Shown one piece after another: positions 33,835 to 42,562 of a stretch of 64,000 nucleotides of DNA. The stretch spans positions 7,254,001-7,318,000 of the forward strand of contig NZ_CP114205.1 in the NCBI RefSeq assembly GCF_027497495.1. Reading direction: 5' to 3'. The translations under genes and the position numbers were made by a program. The notes under the pieces are model-generated. The model was not told the origin of the DNA and searched no databases. It saw nothing but the letters and a program-made list of their open reading frames with translations. The stretch comes from Streptomyces tubercidicus (GTDB lineage Bacteria > Actinomycetota > Actinomycetes > Streptomycetales > Streptomycetaceae). Numbering within the stretch: the first letter of the stretch is position 1; every line of letters begins with the position of its first letter.

Positions 33835-35733
33835 ATGTGCGTACGGCACCTGTGGGCGCCCCTGCGCGGCCTTGTGCTGTTCGGGCTCGGGCTCGCCGCC
33901 GCCCCGATGCTGGCCGCCGTAGCCCTCGGCGCGCTCTTCGGCATCCAGTCGCTCGCCCAGTGGTACCGCCGTCCGCTCAATGTGTACCGCACCCTCGCGA
34001 GCCGGTGGTGCGGGGTGGACATCCCGGTGCCGTACCAGCCCCCGCCGCTGCCACCCGAACCCGAACCCGACGGCTGGTACCGCTACAAGAACCGGCTGTA
34101 CCTGACCCCGAAGAAGCTGTCCTACGAACGGCGTTGGGACTGGTTGGTCAAGGACCCGGCCACCTCCCGAGACATCCTGTGGATGCTGATCAACCCCGTC
34201 GCCGGCAGTGTCACGGCGCTGCTGCCGCTCACGCTGGTCGTGCTGGGGGCCACGTTCCCGTGGTACTGGCCCGGCCATACCGGGATCACCGTCCCGATCG
34301 CCGTGGCGACGGCGCTGGCCGGCTTCGGCTTCGGGCCGGTGCTGCTTCATCTGCACGGCCGCTGGACCTGTCAACTCCTCGCGTCCGCCACCGATTCCGG
34401 GATACGGCGTGCGCTGATCTGGATCGGCCGTGGTGGGCTCGCCACCTGGCGGCTGGCCCTGACCGCCGGCCTCGCCGTCGCTGAATGGGCCGCCGCCCTC
34501 ACGCATCTGCTGGCGATGGTGCCGATCCTGCTGTGGGCCTGGCCGACCGTACTCGTCGCCGGCCGGCAGCTCACCTCCTGGCGACGGCATCAGATCCAGG
34601 AGTGGACCGGCATCCGGATCGACCGGCCCTACCTGCCTGAACCGGTCCTGCCACCGCCCCGGCCCGACGGCACCTACCAGATCGGCCGCACGCTCTACCG
34701 CACCCCGGAAATGGCGCTGCGGTCCCTGCGGTACCGGCAGAACGCACGGGACCTGGCCACCTGGCGGGACCTGCTGTGGCTGCTGCTCGACCCCGTGGTC
34801 GGGGTGCTGCTCGCCGCCGTTCCCGTACTGGTCACCGGATACTGCTTCTTCGGCCTCATCTGGTCCTGGGCCTGGGCGTCGCTGCTCCAGCTCTTCGTCG
34901 ACTTCCCCACGTTCGAAAGCCGGCCCCTGCTCACCCGTGGCGTCCCGGTCCTCGGCACATACCCGATCGCCACCGCCCCCCTGATCGGTGTGATCGGCAC
35001 CCTGACCGGGAGTCTGCTCGCCATCCCGCTGCTGCGGCTGCACGGCCTGTGGAGCTGGCTCCTGCTCGGGCCGACCAAGTCGGCGCTGCTCGGCCGCCGG
35101 GTCGACCAGCTCACCGAGACCCGGATGGAAGCCCGGGAGACGCTGTCCTCGGAACTGCGCCGGATCGAAAGGGATCTGCACGACGGGGCGCAGGCGCAGT
35201 GGGTCGCCATGGGGATGAAACTCGGCGCCATCGAGGCACTCATCGAACGGGACCCGGCCGCCGCCAAGATGATGGTCGGCACCGCCAGAGAAGCCTCCGC
35301 GAACGCGCTCATCGAATTACGCCATCTGATCCGCGGGATCAACCCCCCGGTGCTCGCCGAACGCGGACTCGCGGACGCCATCCGCGGGCTGGCCCTGGAC
35401 TCACCGCTCTCGGTAGGGCTGCGGATCGACCTGCCCGGCCGCCCGGAGCGCCCGGTCGAAGCCGCCGCCTATTTCGCCGTGTCCGAACTCCTCACCAATG
35501 TGTCCAAACACGCCGACGCGAGCCGTGTGCTCATCGACGTCCGCTACATGGCGAACCAGCTGCGGATCGCGCTCACCGACAACGGAGCCGGTGGCGCCGA
35601 TCCGGCCAAGGGCAGCGGGCTGCGCGGTGTCCAACGGCGACTCGCTACATTCGACGGAACTCTCGCCGTGCACAGCCCACTTGGCGGTCCCACCACAGTC
35701 ACCCTGGAGATCCCGTGCGTGTTGTCCTCGTAG
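33835..35733 (+). CDS. NarL-type sensor histidine kinase with duplicated membrane sensor module
   Basis: This 632-residue kinase has the phospho-accepting H-box RIERDLHDGAQAQWVAMGMK (His449), a HATPase N-box AVSELLTNVSKHADAS and a G-box DNGAGGADPAKGSGLRG. The membrane part contains two related modules of about 140 residues. Each starts with a Pro-rich stretch and DGWYRYKNRLYLTP (79-92) or DGTYQIGRTLYRTP (278-291), continues with DPATSRDILWMLINPVAG or DLATWRDLLWLLLDPVVG, and ends in two to three helices. This looks like an internal duplication of the actinobacterial putative-sensor domain. The ATG at 33835 follows GGGGGAG. The response regulator gene overlaps its end by 19 bases. Confidence 0.9.
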   Translation: MCVRHLWAPLRGLVLFGLGLAAAPMLAAVALGALFGIQSLAQWYRRPLNVYRTLASRWCGVDIPVPYQPPPLPPEPEPDGWYRYKNRLYLTPKKLSYERRWDWLVKDPATSRDILWMLINPVAGSVTALLPLTLVVLGATFPWYWPGHTGITVPIAVATALAGFGFGPVLLHLHGRWTCQLLASATDSGIRRALIWIGRGGLATWRLALTAGLAVAEWAAALTHLLAMVPILLWAWPTVLVAGRQLTSWRRHQIQEWTGIRIDRPYLPEPVLPPPRPDGTYQIGRTLYRTPEMALRSLRYRQNARDLATWRDLLWLLLDPVVGVLLAAVPVLVTGYCFFGLIWSWAWASLLQLFVDFPTFESRPLLTRGVPVLGTYPIATAPLIGVIGTLTGSLLAIPLLRLHGLWSWLLLGPTKSALLGRRVDQLTETRMEARETLSSELRRIERDLHDGAQAQWVAMGMKLGAIEALIERDPAAAKMMVGTAREASANALIELRHLIRGINPPVLAERGLADAIRGLALDSPLSVGLRIDLPGRPERPVEAAAYFAVSELLTNVSKHADASRVLIDVRYMANQLRIALTDNGAGGADPAKGSGLRGVQRRLATFDGTLAVHSPLGGPTTVTLEIPCVLSS

Positions 35734-36371
35734 AGGACCTCTACCTGCTACGCGAAGGTCTGACCCATCTGCTCACCGCGCACGGCTTCGAGGTGGTCGC
35801 CGCGGTCGAGACCGGCCCGGAGCTGCTCACCGCTGTGCAGGAGCACCGGCCCGACGTCGCGATCGTGGATGTCCGACTACCACCCACCTTCACCGATGAG
35901 GGGCTGCAAGCGGCCCACGAGGCCCGCCGGCGGATCCCCGGCCTGCCCGTCCTGGTGCTGTCCCAGCACGTCGAACAGCTCTATGCGCGCGAACTGCTGG
36001 CCGACGGTTCCGGCGCCATCGGCTATCTGCTGAAGGACCGGGTCTTCAATGCCACACAGTTCGTGGACGCGCTGCGCCGGGTCGCCGAGGGCGGCACCGC
36101 GATGGACCCGGAGGTCATCTCCAAACTGGTGGAGAGCAACGCCCATCAGGAGCCACTGGGCACCCTGACCGCCCGGGAACGGGAGGTCCTGGAGCTGATG
36201 GCCGAGGGCTGCTCCAACGCGGCGGTCTCCCACCGCCTCTACATCAGCGAAGGCGCGGTGAGCAAACACATCGCCAGCGTCTTCAGCAAGCTGAACCTGA
36301 CCAACTCCCATGACACCAACCGCCGGGTGCTCGCGGTCCTCGCTTACCTGAACAGCGCGAATCTGGACTAG
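35715..36371 (+). CDS. NarL/LuxR-type response regulator
   Basis: This 218-residue protein has a receiver domain (VVLVEDLYLLREGLTHLL, phospho-acceptor Asp in VAIVDVRLPPTFTDEG, Lys in GYLLKDRV) and a C-terminal LuxR helix-turn-helix (LTAREREVLELMAEGCSNAA then LYISEGAVSKHIASVFSKL). The GTG at 35715 has GGAGA a few bases upstream and lies inside the kinase gene, so expression is coupled. It should be phosphorylated by the preceding kinase. Its targets are unknown. A strong hairpin follows. Confidence 0.93.
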   Translation: MRVVLVEDLYLLREGLTHLLTAHGFEVVAAVETGPELLTAVQEHRPDVAIVDVRLPPTFTDEGLQAAHEARRRIPGLPVLVLSQHVEQLYARELLADGSGAIGYLLKDRVFNATQFVDALRRVAEGGTAMDPEVISKLVESNAHQEPLGTLTAREREVLELMAEGCSNAAVSHRLYISEGAVSKHIASVFSKLNLTNSHDTNRRVLAVLAYLNSANLD

Positions 36372-36392
36372 GGATTTTGCGGACACGCCCTG

Positions 36393-36426
36393 GGGCTGCC
36401 GCCGCCGGGCGCGACGGCGGCAGCCC
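36393..36426. terminator. Bidirectional hairpin terminator
   Basis: GGGCTGCCGCCG (36393-36404) pairs perfectly with CGGCGGCAGCCC (36415-36426). It separates the convergent response regulator and secreted-protein genes. Confidence 0.7.
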
Positions 36427-36438
36427 TTCCCGCAGGTT

Positions 36439-37041
36439 TCAGCCCTTGGTCGGGGAGAAAGTGCCCACGGCGGAGCCGTCGGACGTGCAGTCCGTGCCCT
36501 GGTAGCGGTCGGCGAAGGTGCCCGTGAGGCCGGTGTACGCGTCGTACGCATGGTCCAGGGGCAGGTCCTTACCCACCCTGAACCGCAGCTGTACGTGGAC
36601 GGACTCGCGGGGCTTCAGCGTCTTCGCGGCGGGGATGGTGCCACGGGCGTCTCCATCGGCCTCGCGCAGCGTCTTCCAGGCGTGCTGCGAGGCGTCCCAG
36701 TACTGCAGATCGCCGTACGGGCTCAGGTCGCGCTCGCCCTCGTTGTAGACATAGCTGCCCAGGTCGGCTCTGAGTTCGAGCGACTTCAGCTCCTTCGCCG
36801 AGGTGTTGGTGAGGGTGGTGGTGTACGTCGTCCAGTGAGTGCCGAGAGTGATCGAATCGGGTATGCCGAACGAGCGGCCCACCAGGGCGTTGTTCTCGTA
36901 CTGCCCGTTGCTGACGTCGGAGCACTTCGGCATGTCCGCGGCAGGGGCCGCCTGGGAGGCGGGCGCGGCGGCCACCACCACGGGGAGCAGGGCGGCCGTC
37001 GCGGCCGAGACCGACAGGACGCGGCGCAGTTTCATGTTCAT
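36439..37041 (-). CDS. Secreted protein, paralogue of the upstream sortase substrate
   Basis: This 200-residue protein starts with a Sec signal peptide (MNMKLRRVLSVSAATAALLP through ASQAAPAAD, about residues 1-34). The mature part has a beta-rich domain: TTYTTTLTNTSAKELKSLEL, LQYWDASQHAWKTLREADGD and ESVHVQLRFRVGKDLPLDHA. The next gene upstream has the same order of elements, so the pair arose by duplication. This copy has two cysteines (in KCSD and DCTS) that could form a disulfide, and no anchor. ATG 37041 follows GGGAAAGAGA. No function is known to me. Confidence 0.72.
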   Translation of the reverse strand: MNMKLRRVLSVSAATAALLPVVVAAAPASQAAPAADMPKCSDVSNGQYENNALVGRSFGIPDSITLGTHWTTYTTTLTNTSAKELKSLELRADLGSYVYNEGERDLSPYGDLQYWDASQHAWKTLREADGDARGTIPAAKTLKPRESVHVQLRFRVGKDLPLDHAYDAYTGLTGTFADRYQGTDCTSDGSAVGTFSPTKG

Positions 37042-37159
37042 GAAGATCTCTTTCCCGGTTCTTCGGACCCTTGGAGCCTTTGTTTCCAGCGTCACTGAGT
37101 TCTCAGGCCGTGGATCCTTGGGTTATCAGGTACTTGAAGGAATGGTGGGGCGGTGGGGC

Positions 37160-38149
37160 TTACGCGGTGATATCCGTGGCGCCCGGACCGGCCAGGCCCT
37201 TCCGGCGGCGCACGGCGATGACCGCACCCGCGCCGACCACCATCGCGGCCCCGCCGACGAGAGCGATCGCCGGGAGCGCGGACGAGGAGCCGGTCGTGGC
37301 GAGTTGGCCGCCGCCCTGCGGGCTGAGGCCACCGGTGGAATCGGCACCACCCGTACCGCCGGCGGGCGCGGCGCTCTGGCCGGGCTCGGCAGTGCCACCC
37401 GGCTTGCCCGGCTCACTCGGCTTGGCCGTCGGGGGCTGCGTCGGCTTCGTGCCCGCGGGGAGGATGGTGAAGTCGGACCAGGCTTCCTTGGCCGAACCAC
37501 AGGAACCGTCGCCGTTGCGGTAGTCGCCGGCGGCGAGCGCGTACCCGGCGCCGGGCTTGGCGTCCTTGACCACGCGGGTGCGCAGTTGGAGCGTGAGGGT
37601 GCTGCGCGGCCCGACGGCGAAGAAGCCGAACACATCCTCGGGCTCCGCGTCATGGAAGGTCTTCCACCGCCCCGTCTTGGCGTCGCGGTACTCGGTCTCC
37701 AGCGGGTCGGCACCTTCGGCGGAGGACACGTGCAGGAAGGGCAGGACCTTCTCCAAGGGCTTGCCGGTGGTGTTGGCGAGCGTCATGGAGAACGGAGTCC
37801 AGGCGCCGCCCGCAGCCAGCTGACGCGGCAGCCCGTGGACGGCCGCCTGCAACTGGTCGGACTCGAACGCGCAGGACTGACCCGCACCATCGGAATCATC
37901 AGCGGCGTCCTTACCTCCGCCGGTGGCACCACTCGCGCCGCTGGCCCTCTCAGCGGTCCCTCCGGCGGTCCCGGCGGTTTTCGACGGCTTCCCCGGGCCG
38001 GGACGGGCAGCCCCGTCATGGTCGGATGTGCGGACACCGGCCTTGGACACCGGCTCCGCCGCGAACGCGGCGGCGGGCGCGGCCAGTACGGCCGCGGGCC
38101 CTAACACAGCAGCCGCTGTGGCTGCCGTCAGTGCGTGACGAATCTTCAT
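37160..38149 (-). CDS. LAxTG sortase-anchored cell-surface protein
   Basis: This 329-residue protein has a signal peptide (MKIRHALTAATAAAVLGPAA through AFAAEP), a Gly/Ser/Ala-rich segment, a beta-rich domain (SMTLANTTGKPLEKVLPFLH, YRDAKTGRWKTFHDAEPEDV and STLTLQLRTRVVKDAKPGAG), a Pro/Gly spacer and the sorting signal QLATTG followed by a hydrophobic stretch and RRRKG. LAxTG is the motif of class E sortases in Streptomyces, so it should be covalently linked to peptidoglycan. It shares the beta-rich domain with the smaller secreted gene 118 bases downstream. ATG 38149 is preceded by GAGAGG. Confidence 0.88.
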   Translation of the reverse strand: MKIRHALTAATAAAVLGPAAVLAAPAAAFAAEPVSKAGVRTSDHDGAARPGPGKPSKTAGTAGGTAERASGASGATGGGKDAADDSDGAGQSCAFESDQLQAAVHGLPRQLAAGGAWTPFSMTLANTTGKPLEKVLPFLHVSSAEGADPLETEYRDAKTGRWKTFHDAEPEDVFGFFAVGPRSTLTLQLRTRVVKDAKPGAGYALAAGDYRNGDGSCGSAKEAWSDFTILPAGTKPTQPPTAKPSEPGKPGGTAEPGQSAAPAGGTGGADSTGGLSPQGGGQLATTGSSSALPAIALVGGAAMVVGAGAVIAVRRRKGLAGPGATDITA

Positions 38150-38419
38150 TCAGCAGACCTCTCGTATCCCAAGTGCCGCCCGAACGGCACAGGTTGACGT
38201 TCGTCATGCTCAGGCCGTGCATCACACATGGCGTGCGTGAGCACACACGCAGATATGCGGACATACGTACACCTACGCCTTATGTATGAGGACTCGCACG
38301 GCGAAAAGGTTGCCTAGGCACGTCACTGAAGTGACGCTCAGCGGCGCGAGCAACTCCCACTCCTGGTCAGAGAGTTCAGACCGTCCGGTCTTTGCGGCTC
38401 GCGTGCCGCGTCGGCGCTG

Positions 38420-39339
38420 TCAGTGGGAGAACCGCTCTGGGCAGAAGTCCGCAAGCATCGCGTCTCTCTTCCCGCCGAGGATCTCCGAAGCAAGCAGCTG
38501 GCCGATGACCGGCCCGAGCGTGATGCCGCTGTGGGAAACGGCCTCGTAGTAGCCCGGCACCGTCGGTACCGCTCCCACCGAGGGGAACCCGTCGGCCGGG
38601 ATGGGCCGGTCGGCTACCCGTGCCTGTGCGATGCGGGAGTTGCCGAGCTCGGGAACGACCTGCCGTGCCGATTCGTGGAGCAGCCGTGCGAGTTCCGCTG
38701 GATCTTCGCCTGTGTCGATGAGTGCGTCGATCTCGCGGCTGTGGAGGACCACCGAAGTGTCTCCGTCGGGACGGATCTCGATGTGCGGCGCGTGCATGGC
38801 CCGGTGAACCGGGACCTGAGCACAGCGGATCCGGGTGACGACGCCGGGTTCCCGGCGCATCGGCAAGTGCCTGCGATGAGCCCGGCGATGTGGGAGGCGC
38901 TGCGTCCCGCTGCGTTCACGACGATGTTGACGTCGAGACAGCTGCCATCGAAGAGCGCAACTGTCCGGATGCTCCCGTCGGCACCGGTGCCGATGTCACA
39001 GACCGCGGTGCCGGACCGGTGCTCGGCGCCGGATGCAACAGCCTGGCCGACCAGGCGGCCGACGAGATGACGTCCGTGCACCCAGGCTTCGTCGGGGTAG
39101 AACGCGACGGGAACCTCATCGCCCGCGACGTTCAGGTCGAAGTAGGACTTGCGCGCGGTCTTGTTGCTGGCGTTGACCCACGAGAAAGACCAGTTGGTGA
39201 CGCCTTCGCCCGGTTGGCCTGCGTCGATGAAGACCACCTCGGCACCGCGCCGGACCAGGTTCCAGCCCACGCTGGCTCCGAGGATGCCTACTCCGATGAC
39301 AGCAACACGGTCAGGCCGCTTCACGGACCCGATCCTCAT
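38420..39339 (-). pseudogene. Broken FAD-dependent oxidoreductase (DAO type)
   Basis: Two frames together encode a glycine/D-amino-acid-oxidase-like flavoprotein. From ATG 39339 the first frame reads VAVIGVGILGASVGWNLVRR (FAD-binding Rossmann motif), then NWSFSWVNASNKTARKSYFD and FYPDEAWVHGRHLVGRLVGQ up to AGRSASHIAGLIAGTC near 38866. It then loses sense, and the rest continues in another frame (EPGVVTRIRCAQVPVHRAMH through ISGPVIGQ-type C-terminal text, stop 38420). About 80-90 residues normally found between the SWVNA and FPDEGWV motifs are also missing. The gene therefore carries a frameshift near 38860 and an internal deletion. A sequencing error could explain only the frameshift. Confidence 0.78.
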
Positions 39340-39437
39340 GAACGCTCCCTTCCCGGATCACGGGCGAGCTCAACTCCCGTTCCTAGCATGCAAGCATGCG
39401 GAACGGCGAGCGCTATGAGGCCAGCTCATTTCAGGCC

Positions 39438-39887
39438 CTAGGCGAGGGCGTAAGCCTCGTACCGGACGGTCTCGGCCGTGCGGGCGCCCGAGGCTACGGC
39501 CAGGGTGCGGTTGAGCCACCGGTAGCGTTCGTCGCCGGTTTCGAAGTGGCAGAAGAGGCGGAAGTAGTACTCGGCGGGGTCCACCGGCTTTCCTTCGGCC
39601 AATCTTTGCAGGACCTCGGGTGGGCCGTGGCGTACGCCGTTGGTGGAGAGGTAGAGATGTGCCCCGTCGTGGGTGCGCAGGGTGTAGCGGGTGTCGATGC
39701 TGGCCATGCCGTCGGGGTGTAGTACCTGCCAGTCCGCGCCGCCCGGGAGGATCACCCCGGACAGCCGTGGTCCCTCGAAGGTGCCGCCGACGATGTTGAT
39801 CACCCGTCGCCGGCCCCAGTGTGAGTCGCCGAGGTCGAGGACCGGGTCCAGTGCCACCTCGAAGGTGGCCAGGCTTTCCAGCTTCAT
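39438..39887 (-). CDS. DUF3237 domain protein
   Basis: This 149-residue protein matches the DUF3237 family: MKLESLATFEVALDPVLDLG at the start, INIVGGTFEGPRLSGVILPG (about residues 30-49) and DTRYTLRTHDGAHLYLSTNG (about 64-83), ending with RYRWLNRTLAVASGARTAET. The fold is a small beta-barrel of unknown activity, often found with aromatic-degradation genes. Its ATG overlaps the stop of the upstream flavin monooxygenase (ATGA), so the two are co-translated. The pair is probably controlled by the divergent MarR gene. Confidence 0.85.
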   Translation of the reverse strand: MKLESLATFEVALDPVLDLGDSHWGRRRVINIVGGTFEGPRLSGVILPGGADWQVLHPDGMASIDTRYTLRTHDGAHLYLSTNGVRHGPPEVLQRLAEGKPVDPAEYYFRLFCHFETGDERYRWLNRTLAVASGARTAETVRYEAYALA

Positions 39888-41050
39888 CGCACGCTCCAGG
39901 ATGCGCGCTCGTTGAGCAGGGCCGGATCGAAGCCCGCGGTGCGCTTGTACGAAGCGGCGATCTCCGCTCGTTCCGCGAGCGGGACGACCTGTTCGATGTC
40001 GTCGAAGCCACCGGGGGCCCGCTGGTGGGCGAGCGTCATGACGATCTCGGGGCCCTGGCGCCGGTTGGCGAGTTGGAGCGCGGTCGTGGCCGGCCTGCGG
40101 AGGTCCTCGTACGTGGCGGTGGACCCGGTCGTGGCGAGCGAGTGGGCGAGCACCCGGGCGTCGATGACCGCCTGGGAGGCTCCGTTGGACCCGATGGGGT
40201 ACATGGCATGCGCGGCGTCGCCCAGCAGGACAACGTCGTCCTTGGTCCAGTAGGGCAGGGGATCGCGGTCCACCATCGGGTACTCGAAGGCGGCCTCGGC
40301 TTCTGTGATGATCCCCGGCACGTCGAGCCAGTCGAACTTCCAGTCGGCGAAGTGTTCCACGATCGTTGCCAGGTCGGCGGGGCGATTCCAGTTTCCACGC
40401 TCAAGCGGTTCGTCGCCCAGCGGCCGCTCGGCGATCCAGTTGATCAGCCGGCCGTCCCCGACCGGGTACGCGACGAACTTCTGTGAGCCGTCCCCGGCCA
40501 TGATCATGGTCCGGCCGGTCAGGAACGGTTCGGCGTAGGTCGTGCCCCGCCACAGTACGAGCCCGTTCCACGGTGGTGCCCCTTCGCCGGGGAAGAGCGC
40601 GGCCCTGACGGCCGAGTGGATCCCGTCGGCGCCGACGAGCAGGTCGGAATCGTGTCGCAGGCCGGTGATCCGGCTCCCGGTCCGGACCGCGTGCGCGCCG
40701 AGGCGCTCGCGGACGGCGTCCAGCAGCAGCATTTGCAGCCTGCCCCGGTGCACCGAGTACTGCGGCCATCGGTAGCCGGCGTCGAGCCCGCGCGGTTCGG
40801 ACCAGATCGCCTGTCCGTACCGGTTGTAGTAGGCCAGCTCGGCGGTGGGGACGGCGATCGCGGCCAGCCGGTCCGCCAGCCCGAGCTCGGTCAACTCCCT
40901 TACCGCGTGCGGAAGGAGGTTGATCCCGACGCCGAGCGGACGGATCGCCTGGGCCGCCTCGTGTATGACGACGTCGTCGAATCCGGCCGCATGCAGGCTG
41001 AGTGCGGTGGCGAGCCCGCCGATACCGCCTCCAGCAATGGTGATCCGCAT
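39884..41050 (-). CDS. FAD-dependent monooxygenase (salicylate-hydroxylase-like)
   Basis: This 388-residue flavoprotein has the FAD motif ITIAGGGIGGLATALSLHAA (residues 3-22), the DG motif DLLVGADGIHSAVRAALFPG and the GD motif VVLLGDAAHAMYPIGSNGAS. It should hydroxylate an aromatic acid or phenol using NAD(P)H. Between RITGLRHDS and LLVGADG about 15-20 residues usual in relatives are missing, but the frame and motifs are intact. ATG 41050 is divergent from the MarR gene, with a long perfect palindrome between. DUF3237 follows with a four-base overlap. Confidence 0.88.
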   Translation of the reverse strand: MRITIAGGGIGGLATALSLHAAGFDDVVIHEAAQAIRPLGVGINLLPHAVRELTELGLADRLAAIAVPTAELAYYNRYGQAIWSEPRGLDAGYRWPQYSVHRGRLQMLLLDAVRERLGAHAVRTGSRITGLRHDSDLLVGADGIHSAVRAALFPGEGAPPWNGLVLWRGTTYAEPFLTGRTMIMAGDGSQKFVAYPVGDGRLINWIAERPLGDEPLERGNWNRPADLATIVEHFADWKFDWLDVPGIITEAEAAFEYPMVDRDPLPYWTKDDVVLLGDAAHAMYPIGSNGASQAVIDARVLAHSLATTGSTATYEDLRRPATTALQLANRRQGPEIVMTLAHQRAPGGFDDIEQVVPLAERAEIAASYKRTAGFDPALLNERASWSVR

Positions 41051-41069
41051 AGCACCCTCCGGCTCGTAG

Positions 41070-41095
41070 GAGATTGTTATGGCCGTAACAATCTC
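41070..41095. promoter_or_regulatory. MarR operator, 10-bp perfect palindrome
   Basis: GAGATTGTTA (41070-41079) and TAACAATCTC (41086-41095) form a perfect inverted repeat with a 6-base spacer, in the gap between the divergent monooxygenase and MarR genes. The ATTGTTA/TAACAAT core is typical of MarR-family sites. Confidence 0.8.
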
Positions 41096-41128
41096 TTGCT
41101 GAAGCCGCCATGCGCAAGACTCTGTCCC

Positions 41129-41632
41129 GTGGAACGACCAGATCTCAGCTACGCCGCCTACGCGCGCGACCGGCTCGCCGGCATGCCGTCACCGGCCGAC
41201 CCGGAAGCCTTCTCGCTCGCCTACCACCTGCTGCACCTCTCCTACCTGGTCATCGCCGACCTGGAGAGCCATATCCACCGCCCGCGCGGCTGGACGCTCC
41301 CGGGGTTCCGGCTGATGTTCAAACTGAAGCTGCTGGGCCCCACCCAGCCCGCCCGGCTTGCCGAAATCTCGGCGATGTCCCGCTCGGCGGTCACCAACGC
41401 CGTCAACACTCTCGAACGGGACGGTCTGGTCGAGCGCCGACCACTCCCCGACGACCGTCGCGCGATCGCCATCGCCCTCACCGCCGCGGGCGAGGACGCC
41501 GTCCAGGAGGCGTTCACCGAGCAGACCCGTCGCGAGCAGCAGTGGTTCGCCACCCTCGACACCGAGGAGCGAGCCACCTTCACCGACCTGCTCATCCGCG
41601 TCCTCAACGCGCGCCCTGAGGACGCGGGGTAG
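41129..41632 (+). CDS. MarR-family transcriptional regulator
   Basis: This 167-residue protein has the MarR winged helix: PARLAEISAMSRSAVTNAVN then TLERDGLVERRPLPDDRRAI (about residues 76-115), flanked by dimerisation helices. It should repress the divergent flavin monooxygenase/DUF3237 pair and itself through the palindrome at 41070, released by an aromatic ligand. I chose GTG 41129 (VERPDLSYAAY); no clear Shine-Dalgarno is visible, so leaderless translation or a different start is possible. Confidence 0.87.
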   Translation: MERPDLSYAAYARDRLAGMPSPADPEAFSLAYHLLHLSYLVIADLESHIHRPRGWTLPGFRLMFKLKLLGPTQPARLAEISAMSRSAVTNAVNTLERDGLVERRPLPDDRRAIAIALTAAGEDAVQEAFTEQTRREQQWFATLDTEERATFTDLLIRVLNARPEDAG

Positions 41633-41704
41633 GGGCGTTGTCCGGTGGGCGGGCGCGGCGCCGACCCACCGGACAACACACCGCGTGGGCTCACCGCTCC
41701 AGGG

Positions 41705-42110
41705 TCAGGCGGCGGCCCGGCTGCGGAGTTTCGGGGGGCCTGGGCGCAGGGCGTTCTTGCGTTGACCGTAATGACGTCGAAGAAGTCGGGCCGTGGAGTT
41801 GAGGCGGTGGAACATGTCGTCGGCGCTGGTGACGTAGGGGGTGTCCACGCCGAGGCCGGCATCGAGGTCACCCTCTCCGGCCAGCGGATGGCCCGGTCGA
41901 AGGTGTCCAGCAGCATGTGCGCATCGCCTCGGCGGAGTCCACCACCGTGCCGTCGGCGTCCGAGATCACGGGGAGCCGGGCGCTCTGATCCGGTAGTTGG
42001 CGAAGACCTCGGCCTCTGCCTTGCGGCGCAGGGGGGCGAAAGCACGGGCATGGGAACCGGCCGGCGGTCGCGAAGTCGAACCGGCCCATGCCGGGGAAGA
42101 GTACGGCGGT
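41705..42110 (-). pseudogene. Decayed ACP S-malonyltransferase-like gene
   Basis: Pieces of a FabD-like acyltransferase appear in order but in different frames on the minus strand: TAVLFPGMGRFDFATAGRF near 42110-42055, RKAEAEVFANYRIRAPGS, PVISDADGTVVDSAEAMR, LLDTFDRAIRWPERVTS, then GVDTPYVTSADDMFHRLNST running to a stop at 41705. The normal GHSLGE active-site region is absent, so there is also a large deletion. At least three frame changes are needed. This is a relic, perhaps of a polyketide-related locus, and lies between the MarR and lipoprotein genes. Confidence 0.6.
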
Positions 42111-42190
42111 CCGCGGCGCCCCGCCGGAGTCTCGCTCCAGGGTCGGCGCGGTGAGGGAGTCCCCGGCATGCGCTTCAGTCTGTCCCGTGG

Positions 42191-42562
42191 TCAGGAACAC
42201 ACCTTTTTGAGGGTTTTGACGTTGGTGACAGTCGACTTGACCCACACCGCCACCCGGCCGAAATCGCGCGCGGCCTCTGCTCGTGCCATGCCATATTGAT
42301 GAGCCACCTGCCGTATCGCCTTGGCGGCGTCACGGTCCCGCACGCTCTTCGACAACTCGCGTAATTCCTTGCCCTTTTTCTCGTAGTCTTCGGCCTTCTT
42401 CGGATCCGGCACCAGATCGACGATCCGGAGTGCCTTCACACAGGCGGAAGCTTTGTCCTTGAAACCGGACGCCTTATCGGAATGCCCCTTCTCCGTGCAT
42501 CCCGCGGTCAGCAGTGCCACTGCTAAAGCGAGGACAGGGATACGGGCCGCCCCCCTGGGCAT
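42191..42562 (-). CDS. Small putative lipoprotein
   Basis: This 123-residue protein begins MPRGAARIPVLALAVALLTA followed by GC, a classical lipobox (LLTAGC), so it is probably lipid-anchored on the outer face of the membrane. The mature part is charged and helical (KKAEDYEKKGKELRELSKSV) with two cysteines, at SACVKAL and at the C-terminal KKVCS. ATG 42562 has GGGGAGGA five bases upstream. Its lower GC than neighbours and lysine richness stand out. I do not recognise a named family. Confidence 0.75.
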   Translation of the reverse strand: MPRGAARIPVLALAVALLTAGCTEKGHSDKASGFKDKASACVKALRIVDLVPDPKKAEDYEKKGKELRELSKSVRDRDAAKAIRQVAHQYGMARAEAARDFGRVAVWVKSTVTNVKTLKKVCS

